Source of the DNA: a virus | Length of the DNA: 28,112 nucleotides | IMG/VR virus record: IMGVR_UViG_3300006919_000316 | Location: 1-28,112 of that record | Direction: 5' to 3' (one strand) | Shown: positions 19,302 through 27,573 of the stretch, in pieces | How positions within the stretch are numbered: the stretch's first letter is position 1 | Layout of the letters: every line of letters begins with the position of its first letter | Translations under genes and position numbers: made by a program | The notes under the pieces: model-generated | Seen by the model: only the letters and a program-made list of their open reading frames with translations | What the model was told of the DNA's origin: nothing | Databases searched by the model: none

Positions 19302-20669
19302 ATGGCAATTGAGAGCGCGCTGCTCAAGCAACTTTTATCGCATAACGATTTTGAGACTTGGAACCGGCTAAAGCAACACTATCTACCCGAGGGCGACTAT
19401 CAAAAGCTCTGGAAGATAGTGGACAAGCACGTCCATAAGTTTCAAGCTCTACCTTCGTTTGAGGATCTCAAATACGAAGTGCGTTCGCGCGAGCTTCAAG
19501 AAAAGATTTATGCGATAGAGGCTGTCGAAACTGAAACACCAGCTTTCGAGCTTCTAGAATACCTCAAAGATCAATTTACTCAAGGCGAGATTCTTGCTAA
19601 AATTGAGTATTACCTTGATAATACGATTTCTGTAGCAGATGCTAAAGAGAATATTGATGCACTACAAGAAATCGTAGTCCAAGTACAGGATCGAGTAGAT
19701 ACTTCCATTGATAGTGAAACTATGGAAGATATTGAGCTATTTGATTCTGAAGAAGAACTATCTAAGTACTTGCCTCTCGGCTTGAATAGTGACTATGACG
19801 CAAATTATTCCTTCTCTCCCAGAGACTTGGTCGTTGTGGGTGCTCAACGTGGTCATGGAAAGTCATTTACTTGCTGTAATATTGCAGTAAACGCCAGAGA
19901 ACGAGGACATTCTGTACTTTACTTTACTATCGAAATGGATGCTCGCCCAATCTTGCAGCGTATGGCTTCAATGAGTACGGGTATCCCTCTCGGTCGCCTT
20001 ATGAAACGAAATCTCTTTGATAAAGAGTGGCAGCGAATTGGAGAATGGTGGGCAGATCGTTTTGAAGGAGCTAATGAGCTTTTATCTAAGTATGATCTCT
20101 CCCAAGAATTTGATAAGTTTCACTACGATCTCTCTAGAAACTATACTCTGAAGCGCGAAAATCAGATGGACGTCTTTTACGATCCTTCTCTAACTCTAGC
20201 AAAGATTATTAGTACAGTGAGGCAAAAGAAAGTACAATATCCTGATCTCGGACTAGTAGTAGTTGACTATCTAAACCAGGTTAAGCGCCACAACGCTCCA
20301 AGTAAAGGAAACGGGCAATATGATTGGACTGAGCAGATTGAAATTAGTAAGGGCCTCAAGGCTCTAGCACAAGAACAAAACTGTCTTGTAATTTCTGCTT
20401 TCCAAACTGACGTTCAGGGCAATGCTCGATTCTCAAAGGGTATTCTTGACGCAGTAGATGCTGCTTATACCCTTCAGCATTGGGGCAGAGAAGAAAACTG
20501 TATGAAGTTCCGCTGCGATAAAATGAGAAGTGGAGAAATGCAATCCTTTATCTCTGAGATTGATTGGGACTGTCTCAAGATTGGTCCTAACAGCGCAATA
20601 GACCCTGACGAGCGACAGAAGATGAAGGAAGAAATGATGGGAACTGGCGAAAGCTATGCTGACTTATGA
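19302..20669 (+). CDS. Replicative DNA helicase (DnaB-type, RecA fold)
   Basis: 455 residues from ATG 19302, chosen because GGGAGAG stands just upstream; a TTG at 19290 would add four residues. It has an N-terminal helical domain (1-150), then the RecA motor: Walker A GAQRGHGKS (about 180-188), IEMDARPILQRM (H1a-type), Walker B LGLVVVDYLNQ (about 315), a glutamine-sensor block VISAFQTDVQGNARF, and the C-terminal KFRCDKMRSGE arginine-finger-like region. It unwinds the fork 5'-3' as a hexamer and should work with the separate primase at 23898. It begins after a terminator with no visible promoter, so it relies on read-through or an undetected start. Confidence 0.92.
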   Translation: MAIESALLKQLLSHNDFETWNRLKQHYLPEGDYQKLWKIVDKHVHKFQALPSFEDLKYEVRSRELQEKIYAIEAVETETPAFELLEYLKDQFTQGEILAKIEYYLDNTISVADAKENIDALQEIVVQVQDRVDTSIDSETMEDIELFDSEEELSKYLPLGLNSDYDANYSFSPRDLVVVGAQRGHGKSFTCCNIAVNARERGHSVLYFTIEMDARPILQRMASMSTGIPLGRLMKRNLFDKEWQRIGEWWADRFEGANELLSKYDLSQEFDKFHYDLSRNYTLKRENQMDVFYDPSLTLAKIISTVRQKKVQYPDLGLVVVDYLNQVKRHNAPSKGNGQYDWTEQIEISKGLKALAQEQNCLVISAFQTDVQGNARFSKGILDAVDAAYTLQHWGREENCMKFRCDKMRSGEMQSFISEIDWDCLKIGPNSAIDPDERQKMKEEMMGTGESYADL

Positions 20670-21387
20670 TAAATCAGGCTATGACCCTAACAGATGCGCT
20701 CTGTTTGAGGTAGATGTAGACGAAAAAATTCTAAGCATACTACCTCCTGATCAAAGTGTAGGGCGTTGGTTGAATCACAATAAAACTCGAATTGCTTGGA
20801 GACTATATTACTTCATAGATTCAGTTCTTCGAGAAGGCTTCGTTGACCCTATCTTAATTTGGGGCGATATTAGAAAGAAGAAAATAAAAATACACCCAGG
20901 GTTGAATAGAGTGCAATTGCGGTCTCTGCTTCCTGAAAGACCTTTAAAGGGATGGGTGGTTGATTTTCATTGCAAGAATAGAAATCAATATGCGGGGCTT
21001 TTTAATGGTATCAAGCCTCTAGAAAGAAATGCTAAAGGAAATAGAGATATTCCTTGGAGAATGCAACATAGAGGTAATGTTCCAAAAGAGTGGGAAGATC
21101 AGTTTGATCTTCATCTTGCACAGAGTTTATTTGTAACGCATATCCCGTTAAAAGACAAATACCTAACCGACAAATGGGATTTTCTTTCTAGAAGAACGGG
21201 ATTTACGCCTTGGGTAGCAGATAAAAAGTTTTATAGTATTGGAACTGCCCATAGCAAAGAAGATCACTACGAAATACTTGATGTGCTAGGCATTTATCAA
21301 CTTGCACTAATTTACTTTTTTAATTATAATCCATGTAGATGGAAAAAGTTATATTACAGGCCAAAATATGAAAGTCAAACTAATTAG
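20656..21387 (+). CDS. ParB-fold protein 2
   Basis: 243 residues. The first 110 residues suggest a ParB-like domain: helix WRLYYFIDSVLREG, a Pro-Ile strand (FVDPILIWGDI), then HPGLNRVQLRSLL at the place of the family's G-x-R block (Asn before Arg). The remaining part (WRMQHRGNVPKEWEDQF ... YNPCRWKKLYYR) is unrecognised and rich in Trp/Tyr/Arg. It overlaps the helicase by 14 bases and ThyX by 20. ParB-like domains bind nucleotides, so a kinase-, nuclease- or regulator-type role is possible; nothing decides between these. The family call is tentative. Confidence 0.5.
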   Translation: MLTYDKSGYDPNRCALFEVDVDEKILSILPPDQSVGRWLNHNKTRIAWRLYYFIDSVLREGFVDPILIWGDIRKKKIKIHPGLNRVQLRSLLPERPLKGWVVDFHCKNRNQYAGLFNGIKPLERNAKGNRDIPWRMQHRGNVPKEWEDQFDLHLAQSLFVTHIPLKDKYLTDKWDFLSRRTGFTPWVADKKFYSIGTAHSKEDHYEILDVLGIYQLALIYFFNYNPCRWKKLYYRPKYESQTN

Positions 21388-22081
21388 TTACAGTGCTCCC
21401 TCAAAAGAGCTTTTTGACGACAACTTGCGAGATTTGCAGGGGCTGATTGCATATGCGGCTCGTGTAAGTAATCCTAGTAATCAAATGAATTCGGAGACTG
21501 CTGAAAAGCTTCTAAAATATCTTATTAAGCATAAGCATTGGTCTCCGTTTGAAATGGTCAGCGTATGTATGGAGATTGAAACTACCCGAGATATTGCGCG
21601 GCAGATATTGCGGCACCGATCGTTTAGCTTCCAAGAATTTTCCCAGCGTTACGCGGACCCAACCACAGATTTAAGTTTTGAACTTAGAGCAACAAGACTT
21701 CAAGATCCTAAAAATCGTCAAAATAGTATTGATGAAGGTATTGACTTTGAATTTGATCTTGAGTGGTCTAGGCGTCAACAAGAAGTAATTGATAAAGCAA
21801 AGGAAGCATATCAATGGGCCATCCAAAATGGTATCGCAAAAGAGCAAGCAAGAGCAGTTTTACCAGAGGGCAATACGGTGAGTCGGATGTATATGAATGG
21901 GACTCTGAGGAGTTGGATTCATTACATCGAGCTAAGAGGAGCAAACGGTACTCAAAAAGAGCACATCGACATAGCTCAAGCGATTGGTAAAGTGATCTAT
22001 GAAATTTTTCCATTCAAGAATCTTATTGAGCATAACGTATGGCATACGATAGAATTAGCCGACAAACGGCAGAAAAAGTAG
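21368..22081 (+). CDS. thyX: Flavin-dependent thymidylate synthase
   Basis: 237 residues, normal for ThyX. The signature RHR-x7-S is present as RHRSFSFQEFSQRY (Arg82 to Tyr95). EQARAVLPEGNTVSRMYMNGTLRSWIHYIELR carries the substrate-site serine and arginine region. The enzyme methylates dUMP to dTMP using FAD, NADPH and methylene-tetrahydrofolate, feeding phage DNA synthesis. No dUMP hydroxymethylase is seen here, so its presence does not by itself point to modified thymidine. It overlaps both neighbours, which are ParB-fold proteins. Confidence 0.96.
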   Translation: MKVKLISYSAPSKELFDDNLRDLQGLIAYAARVSNPSNQMNSETAEKLLKYLIKHKHWSPFEMVSVCMEIETTRDIARQILRHRSFSFQEFSQRYADPTTDLSFELRATRLQDPKNRQNSIDEGIDFEFDLEWSRRQQEVIDKAKEAYQWAIQNGIAKEQARAVLPEGNTVSRMYMNGTLRSWIHYIELRGANGTQKEHIDIAQAIGKVIYEIFPFKNLIEHNVWHTIELADKRQKK

Positions 22082-22560
22082 CAATTCCGCCTCATACATG
22101 GTACACTAGAACACCAGAAGAGCTACTACACGAACCAACTGTCTGGCAAAATATTGGAAATGTGCCGCTAAATGAGCCTCTACTAGAAAGTGTAAAAACA
22201 AGTGGTATTTTAGCTCCTATTCTAGTAATGCCAAACTGGTATCCAATTGTAGGTAGTCAACGAATTCGTGCCTGCTTTGATTTAAAACTGAGAGAGCCTC
22301 ATAGTCCAGTTTTAAATCAACCAATTCGAGTAGCTCGTTTTGATCAGGAATGGTGGAATTGTTTCTACCTTTGGGGAGACAAAGACTTTCGAGATAAAGC
22401 AATTGCAATCTGGTTTCAAATGATTGAGCTTGCCTGGAAAAGTCAACACTATATCGACAAATCAGACCCCAGCGGGGTTGCAATGACCGAATTTGAACGC
22501 ATCGGGGATACTCTCCCCTGGAAACATAAAGGAGTTTTAAGTGAAAATCTTTACTCATGA
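22039..22560 (+). CDS. ParB-fold protein 3
   Basis: 173 residues. The ParB/sulfiredoxin-like core is clear: NVPLNEPLLESVKTSGILAPILVMPN, then YPIVGSQRIRACFDL (G-x-Q/R-R-x-x-A motif) at about residues 40-80. The N-terminus has HTWYTRTPEELL; the C-terminal 90 residues are helical with Trp-rich parts. No HTH domain. It overlaps ThyX by 43 bases and the peroxiredoxin by 20. Same single-domain class as the protein at 4231. Activity unknown. Confidence 0.65.
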   Translation: MAYDRISRQTAEKVAIPPHTWYTRTPEELLHEPTVWQNIGNVPLNEPLLESVKTSGILAPILVMPNWYPIVGSQRIRACFDLKLREPHSPVLNQPIRVARFDQEWWNCFYLWGDKDFRDKAIAIWFQMIELAWKSQHYIDKSDPSGVAMTEFERIGDTLPWKHKGVLSENLYS

Positions 22561-23116
22561 AGATGATCTAGATAGTTATACCGAGTATAGTTGGAATCGG
22601 CTTCCTAAGATTCTACCTAATGTGGTTTTTCAAACGCGAGTGCGTGATGAAAGTATTGAAGGCCCCAACCCTTATCGTTGGGAAGAAAAAAGCACATTCG
22701 ATTTCGTAGCAGGTAAGCGAGTAATTATCTTTTCTCTCCCAGGAGCATTTACTCCTACCTGCTCGACCTATCAACTTCCTGGCTTTGATGAACTTTTTCC
22801 TAAGTTTCAAGAGAAAGGAATTGACGAGATTTACTGCGTAAGTGTAAATGACGCCTTTGTAATGAACAAGTGGTTTGAAGCACAAGGCGTAAAAAATGTT
22901 CAGCCCATTCCCGATGGAAACGCTAAGTTTACTGAAGATATGCAAATGTCTGTTCGTAAAGAAAATCTAGGCTTTGGTATTCGATCTTGGCGTTATGCTG
23001 TTGTAGTAAATAATGGCAACATTGAGTCTTGGTTTGTCGAAGGCGGCAAAGAAGATGACTGTGAAACTGATCCCTATTTCTACACGAACCCGGAGTTTAT
23101 TCTGGAGCAACTATGA
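22541..23116 (+). CDS. Peroxiredoxin (Prx5/redoxin-like)
   Basis: 191 residues from GTG 22541 with AAGGAG upstream. IIFSLPGAFTPTCSTYQLPGF contains the peroxidatic Cys74 in the P-x3-T-x2-C context of the Prx5 type; DEIYCVSVNDAFVMNKW and GFGIRSWRYAVVVNNG (with the conserved Arg) follow. It reduces hydrogen peroxide or alkyl peroxides using a glutathione- or thioredoxin-type donor. The ~50-residue N-terminal extension is unusual. Cys98 and Cys164 (approximate positions) might act as resolving residues. A phage peroxiredoxin could protect replication from oxidative stress, including by-products of many oxygenases; that link is inference. Confidence 0.88.
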   Translation: MKIFTHEDDLDSYTEYSWNRLPKILPNVVFQTRVRDESIEGPNPYRWEEKSTFDFVAGKRVIIFSLPGAFTPTCSTYQLPGFDELFPKFQEKGIDEIYCVSVNDAFVMNKWFEAQGVKNVQPIPDGNAKFTEDMQMSVRKENLGFGIRSWRYAVVVNNGNIESWFVEGGKEDDCETDPYFYTNPEFILEQL

Positions 23117-23301
23117 AATATGGTGAGCTTTTTAAGATTAAAAACTTTCGATTAATGCGCTACCGTAGTGAGAGCGGAGTCTATTTGACTCCGTGTCTCC
23201 GATTTGAAAGAGATAAAACCTGGGGCGAAACACGCCTAACTCTTTCGTTTCTAGTTTGGGACTACTCTTTGGAGCATAATACGCCTTGGGACTTTGAATG
23301 A
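23113..23301 (+). CDS. Small hypothetical protein
   Basis: 62 residues with predicted beta strands (YGELFKIKNFRLMRY, GVYLTPCLRFERD, RLTLSFLVWDY). Unrecognised. It is placed in frame between peroxiredoxin and methyltransferase with four-base overlaps on both sides, which supports it as a real gene. A single small beta domain without signal or membrane segment. Confidence 0.68.
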   Translation: MKYGELFKIKNFRLMRYRSESGVYLTPCLRFERDKTWGETRLTLSFLVWDYSLEHNTPWDFE

Positions 23302-23858
23302 AAATTTCTGATTTTGCTACACAAAGAATGATTGAAGAATACCAGCAAATGCACTCTCGTAAAGATCGACTTTACATGATTGGAGAGCAGACTCTTTATT
23401 GGTGCTGGAATATTCAGGATCTTACTCAGCAGTTTCCTGGTACAAATATGCTTGACTTCGGGTGTGGCAAAGCATACTCTTACAAGGGCAGACACGTTCA
23501 AAGACTCTGGGATATTAATAAAGTAATTCTTTTTGATATTGGTATTCCAGAGTATTCTAAGGCACCTGAGCCCCCTGAGTTTCAGTCTGTAATCAGTATT
23601 GATGTACTTGAACATATTCCTGAAGAAAGAATTGATGAAGTTCTCCAGTATTGGTATAGTGAAGGAACTCAGTTTGTGTTTGCAACGGTAGCCTCTTATC
23701 CTGCTAGAGCTAAGCTTAGTGATGGGACTAACGCTCACGTCACTATTAAGCCCAAAGAGTGGTGGGAAGAAAAAATTCGTAAGTATCAAACGTGCCATAC
23801 TGAGATTATTTATTTAGAAGCGCGTGGACGCGGGGAAAGACTAGTTTTCAAAAAATAG
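23298..23858 (+). CDS. Class I SAM-dependent methyltransferase (paralog)
   Basis: 186 residues. TNMLDFGCGKAYSYKG (about 49-64) is motif I; FQSVISIDVLEHIPEERIDEVL (about 94-115) the post-I/motif II region; LSDGTNAHVTIKPKEWWEEKI (about 136-156) aligns with the methyltransferase at 14876, so the two share a recent family and probably a substrate class. Target unknown. Its stop TAG is part of the AAATAGTTCTTGACA box of promoter P8, four bases before the -35 hexamer. Confidence 0.82.
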   Translation: MKISDFATQRMIEEYQQMHSRKDRLYMIGEQTLYWCWNIQDLTQQFPGTNMLDFGCGKAYSYKGRHVQRLWDINKVILFDIGIPEYSKAPEPPEFQSVISIDVLEHIPEERIDEVLQYWYSEGTQFVFATVASYPARAKLSDGTNAHVTIKPKEWWEEKIRKYQTCHTEIIYLEARGRGERLVFKK

Positions 23859-23861
23859 TTC

Positions 23862-23890
23862 TTGACAACAACTTCCTAGCTTGGTATAAT
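23862..23890 (+). promoter_or_regulatory. Sigma70-type promoter P8 (leaderless output)
   Basis: TTGACA 23862-23867, 17-bp spacer, TATAAT 23885-23890, shared AGTTCTTGACA box. Seven bases separate the -10 box from the primase ATG at 23898, so the RNA should begin at the start codon. Confidence 0.92.
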
Positions 23891-23897
23891 AGTAGTC

Positions 23898-24737
23898 ATG
23901 ATAGCAGTAGATCTTTTAGAAGAAAAAGGAATACAGTTTTCTGTAAAAGGAAGAGACGCTCTTATTCAGTGTCTAAATCCAGAGCATGACGATTCAAATC
24001 CATCGCTCAGGGTAGATAAAATCACAGGAACTATGCACTGTTTTTCTTGCGGTTTCAAAGGTAACATTTTTACTTACTTTGGAGCCCCCGCAAGTCCTTT
24101 AGAAGTACGGCTACATAGAATTAAAGATAAAATTGCAAAAACCCGTGCATCAACAGTAGGAATCAAACTGCCAGAAGATCGTATAGAGTGGAAGGGAGGC
24201 GGCTTCAGAAATATCTCTGAGGAAACCTTACGAATCTGGCAGGCATTTACATGGAATGTTCCTAAGTTTGAAGGTCGAATCATTTTTCCGATTCGTGACG
24301 TGCGAGGTAAAACTGTAGCACTCATAGGCAGACTAATTAGTGGTCTCGGTGAGAATAAGTATTATATTTATCCTCATGGAGTAAAAATGCCACTTTGTCC
24401 TGCTAAAGTAAAACCCCTTCGTAACAGAGTAATTCTGGTTGAAGGTATTTTTGATGCTCTTAACCTTTGGGATAAGGGACTAAAGAATACCGTGTGCTGT
24501 TTTGGCACTCAACAAGTAGATTGGGTTAAGTTGTCGCTGCTAAAACTACAGGGCGTCACTGGTATTGATATTATGTTCGATGCCGATGCCGCAGGTAAAA
24601 AAGCAGCACAACAAATAAAAACTCTAGCTGAAGAAATGGATTTATCAGTGCAGATTATCACCCTGCCTGAGAATACCGATCCCGGTAATCTCAATGCAGA
24701 CCAGATTAACAGACTTAAAAAACGGTTATACGGCTAA
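23898..24737 (+). CDS. DnaG-type DNA primase (CHC2 zinc finger + Toprim)
   Basis: 279 residues. Zinc-binding Cys25, His30, Cys48, Cys51 (CLNPEH ... MHCFSCGFKG); a central region with IIFPIRDVRGKTVALIGRL; and Toprim with VILVEGIFDAL (Glu182), MFDADAAGKKAA (Asp228, Asp230) and NTDPGNL (Asp261). Compact, without the helicase domain, which is a separate gene at 19302. It makes RNA primers. No ribosome binding site; the ATG lies at the predicted P8 start, so translation should be leaderless. It overlaps the polymerase start by one base. Confidence 0.95.
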   Translation: MIAVDLLEEKGIQFSVKGRDALIQCLNPEHDDSNPSLRVDKITGTMHCFSCGFKGNIFTYFGAPASPLEVRLHRIKDKIAKTRASTVGIKLPEDRIEWKGGGFRNISEETLRIWQAFTWNVPKFEGRIIFPIRDVRGKTVALIGRLISGLGENKYYIYPHGVKMPLCPAKVKPLRNRVILVEGIFDALNLWDKGLKNTVCCFGTQQVDWVKLSLLKLQGVTGIDIMFDADAAGKKAAQQIKTLAEEMDLSVQIITLPENTDPGNLNADQINRLKKRLYG

Positions 24738-26995
24738 TGTCAATTGCGCTTATTGAATCAAAACCTTCTTCTGTAAACTTCGACAAGTATTTTCCTTTCG
24801 AGTTTCAGCGCTTTGCACTCTGCTCTGATAGCAGTGTGAAGAAAGTTATGAAGAAAGATGTTGATCTTAACATTGATATTGATACCTTTGACTGGATTAT
24901 TCTAGTTGGAGCAGAGCCTTTTAAGCATTTTACTCGTAAAAGCTCGATCACCGAGTACAACGGTAAAATTATTGACCAAAAGTTCCTAGGCTTGGTAAAT
25001 CCCGCTGCTATTAAGTTCAAACCTGAAGTAAAGAAGGCTTTTGAAGAAGCCGTCGAAAGCATTAGCGGTTACGTTTCAGGTGACTTGAAGCAAGAAACTC
25101 TTGGCGAAGATAAATGCTATGGCATTCGCACAAAAGAAGAGTGTGTAAAGTATCTAAAGAATGCACTTAGTGCTCCTTTTGACTTTATTGCTCTTGACTC
25201 GGAGACTTCTGCACTTGCTTGCCGCGATGGCTATATGCTAGGTGTATGCCTTGCTTACGAGCCCGATCACGGTGCGTATATTGATGTAGAAGTTATTGAC
25301 GAGGAAGTTGAGGCTCTTTTTCAGGAGCTTTTCAACAAGAAGACTGTAGTGTTCCACAACGCAAAATTCGATTTGCAGTGGTTTGAGTATCACTTCAACT
25401 TCAAATTTCCTAAATTTGATGATACGATGCTTATGCACTATATGTTTGACGAAAACCCCGGTACTCACGGACTCAAAACTCTTGCTCTGAAACATACCGC
25501 TTATGGCGACTATGAAAAAGAACTAGAAGATTGGTCTGCTGAGTATCGTAGAAAGCACGGTATTCTCAAGGAAGATTTTAGTTACGATTTGATTCCTTTT
25601 GAGGTAATGTACAAGTACGCAGCAATGGATGCTGTTGTTACTTTTGCACTTTATCAAAAAATGAAGCCTGCTCTTGCTAAGAACAAGCAGCTTACTTGGG
25701 TATATGAAAATATCCTTATTCCTGGCTGTAATTTTCTCAAGCAGGTAGAATCTAACGGTGTTCCCTTTGACATTGATCGTCTAAAGCTCGGTCAGGAAAA
25801 AATGTCAAAAGACATTGAGAATGCTATTGCTAGACTGTATGAATATCCAGAAGTTAAAAACTTTGAACGGCTACAGGGTAAAAACTTTAACCCGAATAGC
25901 ACTGCGCAGCTTCGTACGCTCTTGTATGATTACATTGGCTTAACCCCAACGGGTAAGAAAACGGGTACAGGCGCGGATTCCACTGACGCAGAAGTTCTTG
26001 CTCAACTTGCTGAGCAACACGAAGTTCCCAAGCTAATTTTGGATATTCGTCAAAAAATGAAGATCAAGACGACTTATCTAGATAAGATTATTCCTAATCT
26101 AGATCGAGACGGTAGACTTCGTACAGGTTTCAACTTGCACGGTACTACGTCAGGTCGTCTATCTTCCTCTGGCAAGTTAAATATGCAACAGCTTCCCCGA
26201 GACAATCCCACTGTCAAAGGGTGCATCAAAGCCCGGCCAGGCTATAAAATTGTTGCAATGGACTTGACCACTGCTGAAGTATATGTTGCTGCTGTGTTAG
26301 CAAAAGATAAGGGACTCATGGATGTGTTCCGAACCGGAGGCAACTTTCACTCTACCATTGCAAAGCAAGTTTTTAAACTGCCTTGTGATGTTGAAGAAGT
26401 TGACTCACTTTACAAAGCAAAGCGTCAACAAGCTAAAGCAGTAACCTTTGGTATTATGTATGGTGCTGGACCTTCCAAAATTAGTTGGCAGGTCTCTAAA
26501 GATTCTGGAACAGAGTTCTCAATCAATGAGGCTACGGAAGTAATCAAAGACTATTTCCAAGCGTTCCCTAATCTTCGTAGCTGGCTAGATAATTCTGCTG
26601 CTTTCATCAAAGCAAATGCGTTTATCTATAGTCAGCTTGGTCGGAAACGCAGGCTGCCGAATGCCCATAGTAAAGACCAAGGTATTGCATCACACGAAGT
26701 AAGAAGTGGAATCAACTTTTTAGTACAGTCTGTTGCTTCTGATATTAATTTGCTTGGGGCGATTGATATGCAGAAACACATTGTGCGTACTGGAATGGAT
26801 GCAAAAATCTTTGCTCTAGTACATGACTCTATTCTAGCAGAGGTTCGTGAAGATTTAGTCGACGAATACTCCGAAACTCTAGTAGGATACGTCCAAAAAG
26901 ACCGAGGAGTCTCGATTCCCGGGTGCCCAGTTGGATGCGACGTTGAAGTCGGAGACGACTACTCTATGGGTAAGTGGTCGGAATACTACGAGTAA
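24737..26995 (+). CDS. polA: Family A DNA polymerase with 3'-5' exonuclease
   Basis: 752 residues. Exonuclease: Asp154-Ser-Glu156 (LDSETS), Asn208-x3-Asp212 (FHNAKFD), Tyr294-x3-Asp298 (YKYAAMD). Polymerase: TSGRLSSSGKLNMQQLPR, motif A Asp509 in AMDLTTAEVYVAA (usual Asp-Tyr-Ser-Gln-x-Glu is varied), motif B Arg563-x3-Lys567-x3-Phe571-x3-Tyr575, motif C His696-Asp697 in LVHDSILAEV. The residue matching E. coli Phe762 is Phe571. No 5'-3' exonuclease domain. Replicates the phage genome together with helicase, primase and ligase. It starts TAATG with the primase and ends TAATG with the next gene. Confidence 0.97.
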   Translation: MSIALIESKPSSVNFDKYFPFEFQRFALCSDSSVKKVMKKDVDLNIDIDTFDWIILVGAEPFKHFTRKSSITEYNGKIIDQKFLGLVNPAAIKFKPEVKKAFEEAVESISGYVSGDLKQETLGEDKCYGIRTKEECVKYLKNALSAPFDFIALDSETSALACRDGYMLGVCLAYEPDHGAYIDVEVIDEEVEALFQELFNKKTVVFHNAKFDLQWFEYHFNFKFPKFDDTMLMHYMFDENPGTHGLKTLALKHTAYGDYEKELEDWSAEYRRKHGILKEDFSYDLIPFEVMYKYAAMDAVVTFALYQKMKPALAKNKQLTWVYENILIPGCNFLKQVESNGVPFDIDRLKLGQEKMSKDIENAIARLYEYPEVKNFERLQGKNFNPNSTAQLRTLLYDYIGLTPTGKKTGTGADSTDAEVLAQLAEQHEVPKLILDIRQKMKIKTTYLDKIIPNLDRDGRLRTGFNLHGTTSGRLSSSGKLNMQQLPRDNPTVKGCIKARPGYKIVAMDLTTAEVYVAAVLAKDKGLMDVFRTGGNFHSTIAKQVFKLPCDVEEVDSLYKAKRQQAKAVTFGIMYGAGPSKISWQVSKDSGTEFSINEATEVIKDYFQAFPNLRSWLDNSAAFIKANAFIYSQLGRKRRLPNAHSKDQGIASHEVRSGINFLVQSVASDINLLGAIDMQKHIVRTGMDAKIFALVHDSILAEVREDLVDEYSETLVGYVQKDRGVSIPGCPVGCDVEVGDDYSMGKWSEYYE

Positions 26996-27573
26996 TGCTA
27001 AAGACGTCCGATTGCTATTACGAGTTAAAAACTCGTAGTGAGGTCATACAAGAGCTGTCTGATTGGTGTAAGGCCCAGACAGGATGGTCTCAGTGGCGTT
27101 GGACGACTTTTATGCTAAAGGAAGCCCCTCTTGAAATTATTGAACAGGATACGGTAATTCGTAAGCTGCTAGATAATGGATGGAGGGCACCTTTTATCAT
27201 GAAAAACTACCCTCATTCTTTTTATAGCTTTCACGTCGACAAAGAAAACCGCCCTGCAGCTATTAACTTACTTCTTGATGACAATGTTAATAGTCATACC
27301 TATTTTTTAGGAGAATCACTATACAAAGCTCAATTCAGGGCTTTAGAACTAAAGTATAGGTATGGATATTATTATCTTCTAAATACTCACATAAAACACG
27401 GAGTATTTAATCTACAAAAAGACAGATATGTTTTTAGTATTAGTCCTCCCGCAGAGTATATTCCTGAGTGGTGGGACGAAAAAGCAGGAAAAAGTAAAGA
27501 TAACATAGTTACTAGAGATTCTTTAAAAGTTTTTTCTGCTTTAAAGCTAGGATTACAAGAGTTGAACTTATGA
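26995..27573 (+). CDS. Putative 2OG-Fe(II) oxygenase-like protein
   Basis: 192 residues from ATG 26995, which overlaps the polymerase stop; an in-frame ATG at 26974 lies inside the polymerase gene. The core YSFHVDKENRPAAINLLLDD gives His80-x-Asp82 and an Arg-x-Ala-x-Asn strand typical of aspartyl-hydroxylase-like cupins. YYYLLNTHIKHGVFNL offers distal His132 or His135, and Arg144 in DRYVFSIS fits 2OG binding. Helical N-terminal third (residues 1-60). Substrate unknown. It is followed by an SDR gene with an ATGA overlap, so the two may be consecutive redox steps. Confidence 0.65.
   Translation: MLKTSDCYYELKTRSEVIQELSDWCKAQTGWSQWRWTTFMLKEAPLEIIEQDTVIRKLLDNGWRAPFIMKNYPHSFYSFHVDKENRPAAINLLLDDNVNSHTYFLGESLYKAQFRALELKYRYGYYYLLNTHIKHGVFNLQKDRYVFSISPPAEYIPEWWDEKAGKSKDNIVTRDSLKVFSALKLGLQELNL

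Noticed and set aside
23262-23798. A 178-codon open frame on the minus strand
   Set aside because: It lies fully opposite a clear methyltransferase gene, has no family features, and no minus-strand promoter is seen; it is a shadow of A/T-rich coding sequence.
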